Origin: Chloroflexota bacterium | Lineage (GTDB): Bacteria > Chloroflexota > Dehalococcoidia > Lucifugimonadales > UBA3495 | NCBI GenBank assembly: GCA_028875655.1 | Contig: JAPPCX010000120.1 | Coordinates: 1-59,464 of the forward strand | Direction: 5' to 3' | DNA: 59,464 bases | Notes under the pieces: model-generated | Database searches by the model: none | What the model was told of the DNA's origin: nothing | What the model saw: only the letters and a program-made list of their open reading frames with translations | Made by a program: the position numbers and the translations under genes | In this document: positions 24,758-32,656 of the stretch, piece after piece | Position numbering within the stretch: position 1 is the first letter of the stretch | Layout: each line of letters starts with the position of its first letter

Positions 24758-25831
24758 CTAATCGGCGGCCACCGCCGCCTCCTTGCACACCCGGTCGTAT
24801 GCCCATTCCAGCAGGTCCACGGTTTCCTCCCAACCGATGCAGGAGTCGGTAATCGAAATGCCGTACTCAAGCGTCGAAGGATCGGGCCCGAGTTTCTGGG
24901 CGCCGGGATTGATGTGGCTTTCCAGCATGACGCCGATCAGGTTGTCATTGCCGGCCGCGCGCTGGTTCACCACGTTCTCGAAGGCGATGTGCTGGCGGGT
25001 GTGGTCCTTGTTGGAATTGCCGTGGCTGCAATCAACCACGACGTTGAGCGGCGCGTTGGCCTTGCGCAGCGCGTCCTCAGCGACGGCGATGGAGCGGGCG
25101 TCGAAGTTGGTGCCGCTGCGCCCGCCGCGCATCACCAGGTGGCAGTTCTGATTGCCGCGGGTTTCCACGATGGAGGCCTGCCCGTTGTGGTCAATGCCGA
25201 GGAACGCCTGCGGCGTGGCGGCGGCGACCAGGGCGTCAACGGCGGTCTGCGGGTCGCCGTCGGTGCCGTTCTTGAATCCGACGGGCATGGAGAGGCCGGA
25301 CGCCATCTGCCGGTGAATCTGGCTCTCGGTGGTGCGGGCGCCGATGGCCGCCCAGGTGACCAGGTCGGAAACGTACTGCGGGACGATGGGGTCCAGGAAC
25401 TCGGTGGCCGAGCAGAGTCCGGCCTCGGCAATCTCCATGAGCAACCGACGCGCGCGGTGCAACCCGTCCTCAATCTGGTAGGTGTCGTTGAGGTTAGGGT
25501 CGTAGATCAGGCCCTTCCAGCCCACGGTGGTGCGCGGCTTTTCAAAGTAAACCCGCATCACCAGCATCAGCCGGTCGCTGAGCCGGTCCGCCAGTGGCTT
25601 GAGTCGTTCGGCGTAGTCCAGCGCGGCCGTATGGTCATGGATCGAGCAAGGGCCCACGATCACGGCGAAGCGCTCATCCTCGCGGTTGAGAACCGCTTCA
25701 AGCTGCCGGCGCCCCTCCAGGACGGTCCGTTCCGCCTGGGAACTCAACGGAATCTGGGATTCAAGCTCCGATGGTCGAATCAACGCGTTGTTGCTCATTA
25801 CGTTTACGTCCTTGGCCGGTGAGATTGCCAT
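24758..25831 (-). CDS. aroG: 3-deoxy-7-phosphoheptulonate (DAHP) synthase, class I
   Basis: 357 aa. It condenses PEP and erythrose 4-phosphate to DAHP, the entry step of aromatic amino acid synthesis. The family features are clear: VIVGPCSIHD, MRVYFEKPRTTVGWKGL, LSMPVGFKNGTDG, VMRGGRSGTNFD and VDCSHGNSNKDH, with the metal ligands Cys, His, Glu and Asp spread over these motifs. It is of the AroF/G/H type. The start ATG 25831 has AGGAGG at 6 nt. It is preceded by a Tyr/Phe-rich leader peptide and an attenuator, so expression probably responds to Tyr or Phe supply. I cannot tell which amino acid inhibits the enzyme itself. Confidence 0.95.
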   Translation of the reverse strand: MAISPAKDVNVMSNNALIRPSELESQIPLSSQAERTVLEGRRQLEAVLNREDERFAVIVGPCSIHDHTAALDYAERLKPLADRLSDRLMLVMRVYFEKPRTTVGWKGLIYDPNLNDTYQIEDGLHRARRLLMEIAEAGLCSATEFLDPIVPQYVSDLVTWAAIGARTTESQIHRQMASGLSMPVGFKNGTDGDPQTAVDALVAAATPQAFLGIDHNGQASIVETRGNQNCHLVMRGGRSGTNFDARSIAVAEDALRKANAPLNVVVDCSHGNSNKDHTRQHIAFENVVNQRAAGNDNLIGVMLESHINPGAQKLGPDPSTLEYGISITDSCIGWEETVDLLEWAYDRVCKEAAVAAD

Positions 25832-25881
25832 TTTGTCCTCCTGAATTGATGACTTTGACCGCTCCGACTGTGCATTTAATC

Positions 25882-25916
25882 AAAAAGGACTTCAGCCTCG
25901 ATCCGGCTGAAGTCCT
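25882..25916 (-). terminator. Attenuator hairpin upstream of aroG
   Basis: On the minus strand AGGACTTCAGCC (25916-25905) pairs with GGCTGAAGTCCT (25897-25886): a perfect 12-bp stem with a 7-nt loop, followed by a run of Ts (25886-25882). This is a textbook intrinsic terminator placed about 50 nt before the aroG start and 22 nt after the leader stop codon. An alternative partner for its 5' arm exists upstream, TGAAGCCC (25951-25944), with 7 of 8 positions pairing. The terminator is therefore conditional. Confidence 0.88.
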
Positions 25917-25938
25917 CTCCTGGTTGTTTTCACGAAGG

Positions 25939-26043
25939 CTATCGGGCTTCACACGCCGGATTCACGCTGACCGGGCGGCGGTAAGCGTAAAAGTAAAACG
26001 GGCGGTAATACCCGACAGTGATGTGGCCGTTGGCGGAAACCAT
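25939..26043 (-). CDS. Tyr/Phe-rich attenuator leader peptide of aroG
   Basis: A 34-codon frame from ATG 26043 to TAG 25939-25941. Residues 12-21 read YYRPFYFYAY: five Tyr and two Phe codons in ten, a composition unlikely by chance in GC-rich DNA. The rest is ordinary (starts MVSANGHITVG). A TTGACA-17-TAAGAT promoter lies upstream, with the -10 box 7 nt from the ATG, so the leader is probably translated from a leaderless transcript. An antiterminator candidate overlaps the last codons and the terminator follows after 22 nt. The gene is the regulatory peptide for DAHP synthase: slow decoding of Tyr/Phe codons should allow read-through. Confidence 0.85.
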   Translation of the reverse strand: MVSANGHITVGYYRPFYFYAYRRPVSVNPACEAR

Positions 26044-26050
26044 GAAGGAA

Positions 26051-26079
26051 ATCTTACGCCGCGACCGGGCGATTGTCAA
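26051..26079 (-). promoter_or_regulatory. Promoter of the aroG leader
   Basis: Consensus -35 TTGACA (26079-26074), 17-nt spacer, -10 TAAGAT (26056-26051) on the minus strand. The -35 box overlaps the stop codon of trpA. The predicted start of transcription falls at or next to the leader ATG (26043). Confidence 0.7.
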
Positions 26080-26891
26080 CTACGCCCGGCCAGTTCTGCG
26101 ACCACTTTTGCGCCACGGTCGGCCGCTCCTTCGTGGGGGCCGTCGGAGATTGCGCGCACGAGGACGCTGCCTACGGCGGCTCCATCAGCTCGCCGTCCCA
26201 CATCCAGAACGTGTTCGCGGCTGGAGATGCCAAACCCGATAGCGATCGGCAAATCGCTGTGTTGACGAACTCGGCTCGCCAAGTCCAAGCCATCACTCGA
26301 TACCTGGGACCGGACACCGGTGACGCCGGTTACGCTGATGCAATACACGAAACCGCCGCCGATTTCCACTGCTTGGGCGATACTTTCGTCGGTGCTGGTG
26401 GGCGCCAGCAGCGGAATCAGGTGAATGCCGTATGGGGCCAGTTCTTCGACCAACGAGCCGGCCTCTCCGGCGGGCAGATCGTGAATAATCAGGCCATCTA
26501 CCGTGGCCTCCGCGCATGCCGACGCGAAGCGCCGCAAACCGTAGGAAATCAAACTGTTGTAGTAGCCTATCAGTATCAGCGGAGTTTCGCCGATCAGTGG
26601 TCGCAATGACCGGGCGGTGTCGAGACAGTCCTGCGGCGTGATTCCGTTCTGCAGAGCCGCAAAACTTGACTCCTGAATGACCGGCCCCTCGCCGATGGGG
26701 TCGCTGAACGGGATGCCCAACTCAATGGCATCGGCGCCGGCGGCAACCAGGTGTGGCACGATGTCCAAGGCAGCGTCGCGGTAGGGGTGACCGACGGTCA
26801 CGAACATCAACAACGCGGGGCGTCCCTCCGCTTTCGCCGCTGCGAATTTGGCAGCAATGCGGTCAGTGTTGGTAATCGATTCGGTAGCCAT
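26076..26891 (-). CDS. trpA: Tryptophan synthase alpha chain
   Basis: 271 aa TIM barrel. It releases indole from indole-3-glycerol phosphate for the beta chain. The motif AIELGIPFSDPIGEGPVIQ holds the catalytic Glu57 (Glu49 in E. coli), but the second catalytic acid, Asp60 in E. coli, is Glu68 here (codon GAG, checked). The phosphate-binding GFGISSREH and VGSVLVR segments are present. trpB is not adjacent, which is unusual. It is 36 nt downstream of cysC and probably co-transcribed with it. Confidence 0.92.
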   Translation of the reverse strand: MATESITNTDRIAAKFAAAKAEGRPALLMFVTVGHPYRDAALDIVPHLVAAGADAIELGIPFSDPIGEGPVIQESSFAALQNGITPQDCLDTARSLRPLIGETPLILIGYYNSLISYGLRRFASACAEATVDGLIIHDLPAGEAGSLVEELAPYGIHLIPLLAPTSTDESIAQAVEIGGGFVYCISVTGVTGVRSQVSSDGLDLASRVRQHSDLPIAIGFGISSREHVLDVGRRADGAAVGSVLVRAISDGPHEGAADRGAKVVAELAGRS

Positions 26892-26927
26892 GTTATGCCC
26901 GTGCGATGGTTGAGGGTTAAAACCAAT

Positions 26928-27563
26928 CTAGCCTACCGCTGGGTTCGTGTCCAGTCGGCCCTTAATCACCAGGTCCTTTTCGGCGAGGTACTCCATAATC
27001 GCGTTCGTACACTCCACGGGAGTCAATCGCCCGGTGTCCATGACTAGTTCCGGGTTTGCCGGGCGCTCAAAGGGCGAGTCGATGCCCGTAAAGTCGGCAA
27101 TCTCTCCGGCCCTCGCCCGCCGGTACAAGCCCTTGTTGTCCCGCTGCTCGCACAATTCCAGCGGCGCATCCACGAAAACCTCGACGAACCTGCCCATTGG
27201 AAGCAGGCTCCGGGCAAATTCCCGCTCCGTGGCAAAGGGCGAGATGCAGGCCGCCAGGGCAATCAACCCGGAGTCATGAATCAGGCTCGCCACCTCGGCC
27301 ATGCGCCGGACGTTTTCGTGCCGGTCCGCCACGGTAAATCCCAGGTCGCGGTTCAGCCCCTGGCGGAGATTGTCTCCATCCAGGACGTAGGCGTGGTATC
27401 GCAGATCGTGCAGCCGCTTGGCAACCAGGTTCGCCAGCGTAGTCTTGCCGGCGCCGGAAAGCCCGGTGAACCACAGGACAAAGGGCGCTTGTCGCAGCAG
27501 TTTCGCCCGGTCTGAGGATGTTACGGCGAAGTCTTGCCAAACTACATCGTGTTGAACGGCCAT
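26928..27563 (-). CDS. cysC: Adenylylsulfate kinase
   Basis: 211 aa. It phosphorylates APS to PAPS, in sulfate activation. Walker A GLSGAGKTT (34-42), then DGDNLRQGLNRDLGF and the ENVRRMAEVA segment, are diagnostic. SPFATEREFARSLLP and the VFVDAPLELCEQRDNKGLYRRARAGEIADFTGIDSPFE block also match. The ATG at 27563 has GGAG about 8 nt upstream; a GTG at 27578 is possible. No ATP sulfurylase is nearby. It leads a unit with trpA. Confidence 0.93.
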   Translation of the reverse strand: MAVQHDVVWQDFAVTSSDRAKLLRQAPFVLWFTGLSGAGKTTLANLVAKRLHDLRYHAYVLDGDNLRQGLNRDLGFTVADRHENVRRMAEVASLIHDSGLIALAACISPFATEREFARSLLPMGRFVEVFVDAPLELCEQRDNKGLYRRARAGEIADFTGIDSPFERPANPELVMDTGRLTPVECTNAIMEYLAEKDLVIKGRLDTNPAVG

Positions 27564-27595
27564 CCGCGACTGCTCCACAATGAATTGCGCGCGGC

Positions 27596-27601
27596 ATTAT
27601 A
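27596..27601 (-). promoter_or_regulatory. -10 box upstream of cysC
   Basis: A perfect TATAAT on the minus strand (27601-27596), 32 nt before the cysC ATG. The -35 region is poor, so the assignment is tentative. Confidence 0.4.
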
Positions 27602-27645
27602 CCCCAAGGGCGCAAGACGCTAGTATTCAATACAGGGTGGGCCGG

Positions 27646-28389
27646 CTACAAGCCCAGGATTATACTCAGCGTCGCAACGAGATTCTGCCCCGCGTGGACG
27701 AATATCCCGGGCCACAATGACCCGGTTTGCCAGTAAAGCGCTCCGAGCAGCAGACCGGTAATGAAGACCGGCACGATCACGGGCGGCTGGAAATGCAGTC
27801 CGGCAAACACCGCGGCCGACACAATGATCCCGGGGGCCACTCCCCAGCGGTTGACCAACCCCCGGAGCAGGAATCCCCTGAAAAAAATCTCCTCCGCGAT
27901 TGGCGTCACCACCGCCAGGGCTATGACGGTGAAAATCACGAATGCGCCCGGCAGCAACAGGTTGTCCGGCAAATCGGGCGGAACCAGGAAGTCAAGGCCC
28001 AGCGCAGTGACCGCCATCAGATAAAGTTGAGCGCCGCCCAGGCTCGCCCCCAGCGTGAACGCGCTGACAATCAACACCCGCCACCATGATCTGTTGGGCT
28101 TTTTCAACCCGAAAAGCGCCAACTGCGGCGGCCAGGCGCGGGTCGTCAAGACCCATGCCAGTATCAGCTGCACCATCGCCAGGATTACGGTTCCGATTAC
28201 GGTTGTTACCGACAAGGGCAACAGCAGGGCCAGCAACGACACCAGGATCGCGGACGGTATCAACGCCATCACCCCCAACGCCGGTGCGCCGAGGCCCCAC
28301 GTCGCGGTTCCGCTTTCCGCTCCGCATTGAGGGCAGAAATTTACTCCCGGTCGCAGGGCAGCGTCACATTGTCGGCATTGTGAAATCAT
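27646..28389 (-). CDS. CPBP family intramembrane metalloprotease with zinc ribbon
   Basis: 247 aa. An N-terminal zinc ribbon (C5, C8, C19, C22; QCDAALRPGVNFCPQCG) is followed by about six transmembrane helices. The CPBP/CAAX motif EEIFFRG is intact, with a later GLHF histidine and HAGQN. Family members cleave prenylated or other membrane proteins or handle bacteriocins; the substrate is unknown. The start is taken as ATG 28389, just before the zinc ribbon; the frame is open further upstream but not convincing. No clear ribosome site is seen. Confidence 0.85.
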   Translation of the reverse strand: MISQCRQCDAALRPGVNFCPQCGAESGTATWGLGAPALGVMALIPSAILVSLLALLLPLSVTTVIGTVILAMVQLILAWVLTTRAWPPQLALFGLKKPNRSWWRVLIVSAFTLGASLGGAQLYLMAVTALGLDFLVPPDLPDNLLLPGAFVIFTVIALAVVTPIAEEIFFRGFLLRGLVNRWGVAPGIIVSAAVFAGLHFQPPVIVPVFITGLLLGALYWQTGSLWPGIFVHAGQNLVATLSIILGL

Positions 28390-28399
28390 GTCAATCGGC

Positions 28400-28431
28400 G
28401 ACGGATCAAAGACCCGCGGAAGCAGTATAGA
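28400..28431. other. Start of divergent intergenic region before the amidase operon
   Basis: The 28390-28533 stretch separates the divergent CPBP and GatC-like genes. It holds the plus-strand promoter listed at 28449-28477; I see no other structured element. Confidence 0.3.
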
Positions 28432-28448
28432 CCATGCCTTTGGTTTCA

Positions 28449-28477
28449 TTGCCAACCGTGCCGGCTTGCGCCATAAT
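28449..28477 (+). promoter_or_regulatory. Promoter of the amidase operon
   Basis: TTGCCA (28449-28454), 17-nt spacer, CATAAT (28472-28477) on the plus strand, about 57 nt upstream of the GatC-like start. Confidence 0.45.
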
Positions 28478-28533
28478 GGCGAGCGCGCACCCCGATTCCG
28501 GACACCATACGCAACGGTGCGCCGTGGGGCGCT

Positions 28534-28737
28534 ATGCCGGTCGACAACGATTCCACAATCTCCGAACAGGCCTTTCTCAGGGTCGCGGCCACCAACGGCC
28601 TTGACACTTCCGATCACGACCGTATGGCCGACCTGGCCGGCCGGGTGGTGCTGATGCGCCAGGGCCTGGAGCGTCTTTACGAAATCGACGTTTCGGGAGC
28701 GGAATCCCCGTCAGTGTTCGTCCCAGAGCGTGAGTAA
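28534..28737 (+). CDS. GatC/AtzG-like small amidase partner
   Basis: 67 aa. The segment FLRVAATNGLDTSDHDRMADLAGRVVLMRQGLERLYEIDVSGAESPSVFVPE has the helical layout of GatC and AtzG, small subunits that wrap around amidase-signature enzymes. The amidase gene starts 44 nt downstream. It lacks a strong Shine-Dalgarno site. Because no gatB is present, an AtzG-like stabiliser of a catabolic amidase is more likely than a tRNA amidotransferase subunit. The assignment rests on size, helical pattern and context. Confidence 0.6.
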   Translation: MPVDNDSTISEQAFLRVAATNGLDTSDHDRMADLAGRVVLMRQGLERLYEIDVSGAESPSVFVPERE

Positions 28738-28781
28738 CGCCGGGTGGCGGCAGTGTCCCGCCTCCGGGCCAGAGGTATCTT

Positions 28782-30194
28782 ATGCCAGAAACCGAACTGC
28801 ACTACATGTCGGCTTGGGAACTGTCGGGGTTGATTCGTGGCCGGCAGGTTTCCCCGGTAGAGGTCGTGGATGCCTGCCTGGCGCGCATCGAAGCCACCGA
28901 ACCGACGCTTAACTCGTTCATCACCGTGCTGCCGGAACAGGCCCGCGCCGGCGCCCAGCGCGCGGAGCAAGAGATCAGCCGCGGCAACTACCGGGGGCCT
29001 CTTCACGGCATCCCGGTGGGTTTGAAGGACCTCTTCGAAACCGCCGGCGTCCGCACCACGTCGGGCACGCGCATTTACGACAACTACGTTCCCGCCGGGG
29101 ACTGCACGGTCGCCGCCAGGTTCAGCCAGGCCGGTGCCATCCTCATCGGCAAACTCAACATGCACCCGTTGGCCTTTGGCCCGACGGGTGAGAATGGCGA
29201 CTATGGGCACATGCACAATCCGTGGAACCCGGAGCGGATCACCGGCGGTTCCAGCGGGGGTAGCGGGTCCGCCGCCGCGGCCGGACAATGCCCGATCACC
29301 ATGGGCAGCGACACCGGCGGCAGCGTGCGGATTCCCGCAGCCCTGTGCGGGATCGTGGGACTGAAGCCCACCTACGGCAGGGTGAGCCGGGCCGGACTTA
29401 CTCCCCTCTCGTGGTGCCTGGACCATCCCGGCCCGATGGTTCGCACCGTTGAAGACGCCGCGTTGACCATGAATGCCATCGCTGGGCGAGACCCGCGCGA
29501 TCCTGCCACTGCGGACGTACCGACACCGGATTACACTGCAGCCCTTACCGGGGACATACGAGGCCTGCGTATCGGCGTGGTCAAAGAATACTTTGAGACC
29601 GAAATCGACGCCGGAGTGGCGGACTTGACGCAGCGGGCCATCTCCGTATTGGGCGAACTGGGCGCGGAGATCGTCGAGGTGTCCCTCCCGCTGTACCAGT
29701 ACGCGCAGCCCATCAGCAACGCGATACTCAGCGCCGAAGCAACCGCGGCCCACCGGGATGTTCTGCTCAGCGACGGCGACAAGCTGTACCCGCAGGTAAG
29801 GGACCGGCTCGAGGAAGGTCTGTTCATCACCGCAGCCGAATACCTGCGGGCACAGCAGGCCCGACAGGTCTTCTGCACCCAGGTGGGTGAATTGCTGAAG
29901 GAAGTTGACCTGTTGGCCGGCCCCGTGGAGCCGGTCACCGCCCCGGTCATCCTGGAACGGAGAATCGACGTCGGCGGAGAGTCCCTGCCTGCGGTGCCCC
30001 TGCTGACCAAGTACACGCGCGTGTACAACATCACCGGCTCACCCGCCATATCGGCGCCCTGCGGATTTGCGGACGACGGCCTGCCGGTGGGCCTGCACTT
30101 GGCCGGCCGCAACTTCGATGAGATGACCGTGCTGCGAGCCGCGTATGCCTACCAGCAGGCCAACGACTGGCAAACCCGCCGCCCGCCGCTGTAA
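28782..30194 (+). CDS. Amidase signature family hydrolase
   Basis: 470 aa. Amidase signature Ser-cisSer-Lys triad: Lys82 (VGLKD), Ser157 in GGSSGGSGSA and nucleophile Ser181 in GSDTGGSVRIPA. Length and motifs are like GatA and AtzE, but no gatB is present here. It hydrolyses an amide in the cytosol; the substrate is unknown. It follows a GatC/AtzG-like gene and is followed by a HAD gene 45 nt later. The organism type often carries several such amidases for organic nitrogen use. Confidence 0.88.
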   Translation: MPETELHYMSAWELSGLIRGRQVSPVEVVDACLARIEATEPTLNSFITVLPEQARAGAQRAEQEISRGNYRGPLHGIPVGLKDLFETAGVRTTSGTRIYDNYVPAGDCTVAARFSQAGAILIGKLNMHPLAFGPTGENGDYGHMHNPWNPERITGGSSGGSGSAAAAGQCPITMGSDTGGSVRIPAALCGIVGLKPTYGRVSRAGLTPLSWCLDHPGPMVRTVEDAALTMNAIAGRDPRDPATADVPTPDYTAALTGDIRGLRIGVVKEYFETEIDAGVADLTQRAISVLGELGAEIVEVSLPLYQYAQPISNAILSAEATAAHRDVLLSDGDKLYPQVRDRLEEGLFITAAEYLRAQQARQVFCTQVGELLKEVDLLAGPVEPVTAPVILERRIDVGGESLPAVPLLTKYTRVYNITGSPAISAPCGFADDGLPVGLHLAGRNFDEMTVLRAAYAYQQANDWQTRRPPL

Positions 30195-30239
30195 GGCGTT
30201 AGACTGCATCCAGCCGCTCACCCTGGCAGGTATTGTAAA

Positions 30240-31001
30240 GTGACCGCGATCACCGCCGTGACATTCGACCTTTGGCAGACCTTGATTCTGGACAATCGAG
30301 AGCTGGGATTGCAACGCGCCCAGGCGCGTCTGGACGGCGCCCGGGAGACATTGCTCGGTCAAGGCATCGACCACGATTCCGACCACATCCGGGAGGCGTA
30401 CCGGGGTTGCTACCGAGCCTGCCGCGCGGTGCGCAATGACAACAAAGACGTGAGCTTTCGTCGCCAGGTGGAAATCTTTATCGACCTGATCGAAGAGGGC
30501 CTGTCGAGTCGATTGCCCGAAGCTTCCATTGCGGAAATCGAGCGCAGCTACGCCGAGTCATTTTTCGACTATCCGCCCCGGTTTCACGACTCCAGCCAGC
30601 AGACGCTGGAGGCGGTGCGGAACATGGGACTCAGCATCGGGCTGATTTCCAACACGGGGATGACGCCGGGGTACACGTTTCGCGCATTTCTCCAGCAGCA
30701 TGGCCTGCTCCGGTACTTTGACGTCCTGACATTTTCCGACGAAGTCTTGCTGGCCAAACCGTCCGACGAGATTTTCCTGATGACCGTCAAGTCCCTGGAC
30801 GCCAGCCCGAACGCAACCATCCACGTGGGCGATCACGTCACCAACGACGTTGTGGGCGCCAACCGGGTCGGCATGAAATCGATCTGGATACGGGGATTCT
30901 ACGAGCCCGACGATCCGAACGACCCAGAGTCCCAGGCAGACGTTGCCGTGGATGACCTGTCGGCGGTATCCGGGGCGGTGCGCCAACTCCTTGCCCGCTA
31001 G
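30240..31001 (+). CDS. HAD family hydrolase
   Basis: 253 aa. Motif I is VTFDLWQTL (nucleophile Asp10 with Trp in place of the second Asp, as in haloacid-dehalogenase-like members), motif II is the SNTG stretch, and motif III/IV is KPSDEIFLMTVKSL with HVGDHVTNDVVGA. A helical cap lies at about residues 20-95. It could be a phosphatase or dehalogenase. Start is GTG 30240. It is in the amidase-to-pyrophosphatase plus-strand run. Confidence 0.85.
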   Translation: MTAITAVTFDLWQTLILDNRELGLQRAQARLDGARETLLGQGIDHDSDHIREAYRGCYRACRAVRNDNKDVSFRRQVEIFIDLIEEGLSSRLPEASIAEIERSYAESFFDYPPRFHDSSQQTLEAVRNMGLSIGLISNTGMTPGYTFRAFLQQHGLLRYFDVLTFSDEVLLAKPSDEIFLMTVKSLDASPNATIHVGDHVTNDVVGANRVGMKSIWIRGFYEPDDPNDPESQADVAVDDLSAVSGAVRQLLAR

Positions 31002-31043
31002 CCGGCCGCTGCATCACCGAAGCCTGCCCGAGGAGTCCCACCC

Positions 31044-31619
31044 TTGTTCGAGGAATTGAGCGGTGGTCCGCTGCCCAACGGACGCTACCCTGACATCACG
31101 CTGGCGATCTTCCCGCACCTGAGGGAGTTCTTGGTGGTTGACACGCGAGAAACCCAGGTCGCGATTACCGTCATGCCGACCGATACCGTGTTCAACGACG
31201 AGTACTACCGCGCCGTGGAGAGCGAATTCGGCAGCCTGTTAAGAGAGGGTGGAGACCGGCCCTTTCTCCACCTGATGCACCTGCCTGGCCAACTGGACGA
31301 CATCCTGCGCGGAGTCGCCATGAATTTCATCCTTGACCGACTCGGGGTTGATTTCCACGATGAAGACAATCTGCCTGAGGTGGTGGTGTTCGTGATTTCC
31401 GGCCCCACCCTGGCCATCCCCAAAGAGCAAGTGGTGGACGGGTTCAGCGAGATGCTGTCGGACCGGTTGGATCCCAGCGACCTGGAGCGCTGGAAACGTA
31501 AATTAGGCGACCTCATACAGCTGGAGACCGAGGCGTTTCCCCCTACCAACGAGGTGCTGGGCGAAACCATGACCAATGAATCCCTGGATCCTTACTACAT
31601 CTGGCAAAACCGCAACTAG
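31044..31619 (+). CDS. Uncharacterised protein
   Basis: 191 aa, soluble, slightly acidic, TTG start with AGGAG 8 nt upstream. No family is recognised. It has an alternating beta/alpha pattern (DITLAIFPHLREFLVVDTRETQVAITVMPTD, then LPEVVVFVISGPTLAIPKEQVVDGFSEML), and ends in a helical, charged tail. It lies between a HAD gene and an LLM oxidoreductase with 14-42 nt gaps, so it is probably co-transcribed. Confidence 0.65.
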   Translation: MFEELSGGPLPNGRYPDITLAIFPHLREFLVVDTRETQVAITVMPTDTVFNDEYYRAVESEFGSLLREGGDRPFLHLMHLPGQLDDILRGVAMNFILDRLGVDFHDEDNLPEVVVFVISGPTLAIPKEQVVDGFSEMLSDRLDPSDLERWKRKLGDLIQLETEAFPPTNEVLGETMTNESLDPYYIWQNRN

Positions 31620-31633
31620 GACGCAACCCGACC

Positions 31634-32647
31634 ATGCAGCAAATCGCCCTGACATTCAGCAGCCGCGACAACAACGATGACAGCGACCTGATAGCGGTTG
31701 CGCAGGCGGCCGACCGCCTCGGCTACCATTCCTTCTGGACCGGGGAGTCCTGGGGCCGCGACGCATTCACGGTTTTGACCATGCTGGCGTGCCACACCGA
31801 CCGCATCGGGCTGGGCACCGGCATCGTTACCGTGTACAGCCGCACGCCCGGGTTGATCGCCCAAAGCATCGCGTCGCTGGACTGCATCAGCGGCGGCCGC
31901 GCCATCCTGGGCCTCGGCAGCAGCGGGCGTATCGTTATAGAGGACTGGCACGGGGTCAAGTTCGACCACCCGGTGTCACGGACGCGGGAATATATCGAAA
32001 TCGTGCGCATGGCGCTGGCCGGCGGGCGGGTCAACTACGATGGCCGCTTTTATCAACTACAGCGGTTCCGGATGGGGGTTGCGCCGGTCCAGGAACGGGT
32101 TCCGATCTACATCGCGTCGTTGGGCCAACGGAACCTGGAACTGACCGGGGAACTGGCCGACGGTTGGCTGCCCATCTGGACCCACAGCGAAAAGCTGCCC
32201 CAAATCAAGGAACCCTTGTTGGCCGCGCTGACCGCAGCCGGCCGACAGCCCGGCGACATGACCACGGCGCCGCAGATACTGAGTTGCGCCTCCGATGACG
32301 AAGAAACCGTCGCCAACGCAATCCGCCAGGCCCGCGCCCACATAGCCTTTTACATCGGAGGCATGGGGCGGTACTACTACGACCTGTTCTGTCGCTACGG
32401 CTACCAGGCCGAGGGCGACGCGGTGCGCCGAGCCTGGGCGGAGGGAGATCGAGGAGCGGCGGCCGGCGCCATCACCGACGAGATGGTTCACGGCATCACG
32501 GCCATCGGCACGCCCGAGGAGTGCCGGCGCAAGATGGACCGTTTCCGCGCCAACGGGGTTGACATGCCCCTGGTGGCGTTCCCCCACGGCGCCGAACGGG
32601 ACACCATGCTGGGCACGCTGGAAGCCCTGGCGCCCGGGAAGGCGTAG
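31634..32647 (+). CDS. LLM class flavin-dependent oxidoreductase
   Basis: 337 aa with the luciferase-like TIM barrel: ADRLGYHSFWTGESWGRDAFTVLTMLACHTDRIGLGTGIVTVYSRTPGLIAQSIASLD, then GLGSSGRIVIEDWHG and the VPIYIASLGQRNLELTGELADGWLP block. These are the signature stretches of F420- or FMN-dependent members such as Mer/Fgd-like proteins. The electron donor and substrate are not evident. It follows an unknown gene and precedes a phosphoesterase by 9 nt. Confidence 0.9.
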   Translation: MQQIALTFSSRDNNDDSDLIAVAQAADRLGYHSFWTGESWGRDAFTVLTMLACHTDRIGLGTGIVTVYSRTPGLIAQSIASLDCISGGRAILGLGSSGRIVIEDWHGVKFDHPVSRTREYIEIVRMALAGGRVNYDGRFYQLQRFRMGVAPVQERVPIYIASLGQRNLELTGELADGWLPIWTHSEKLPQIKEPLLAALTAAGRQPGDMTTAPQILSCASDDEETVANAIRQARAHIAFYIGGMGRYYYDLFCRYGYQAEGDAVRRAWAEGDRGAAAGAITDEMVHGITAIGTPEECRRKMDRFRANGVDMPLVAFPHGAERDTMLGTLEALAPGKA

Positions 32648-32656
32648 GTTGCAAAG

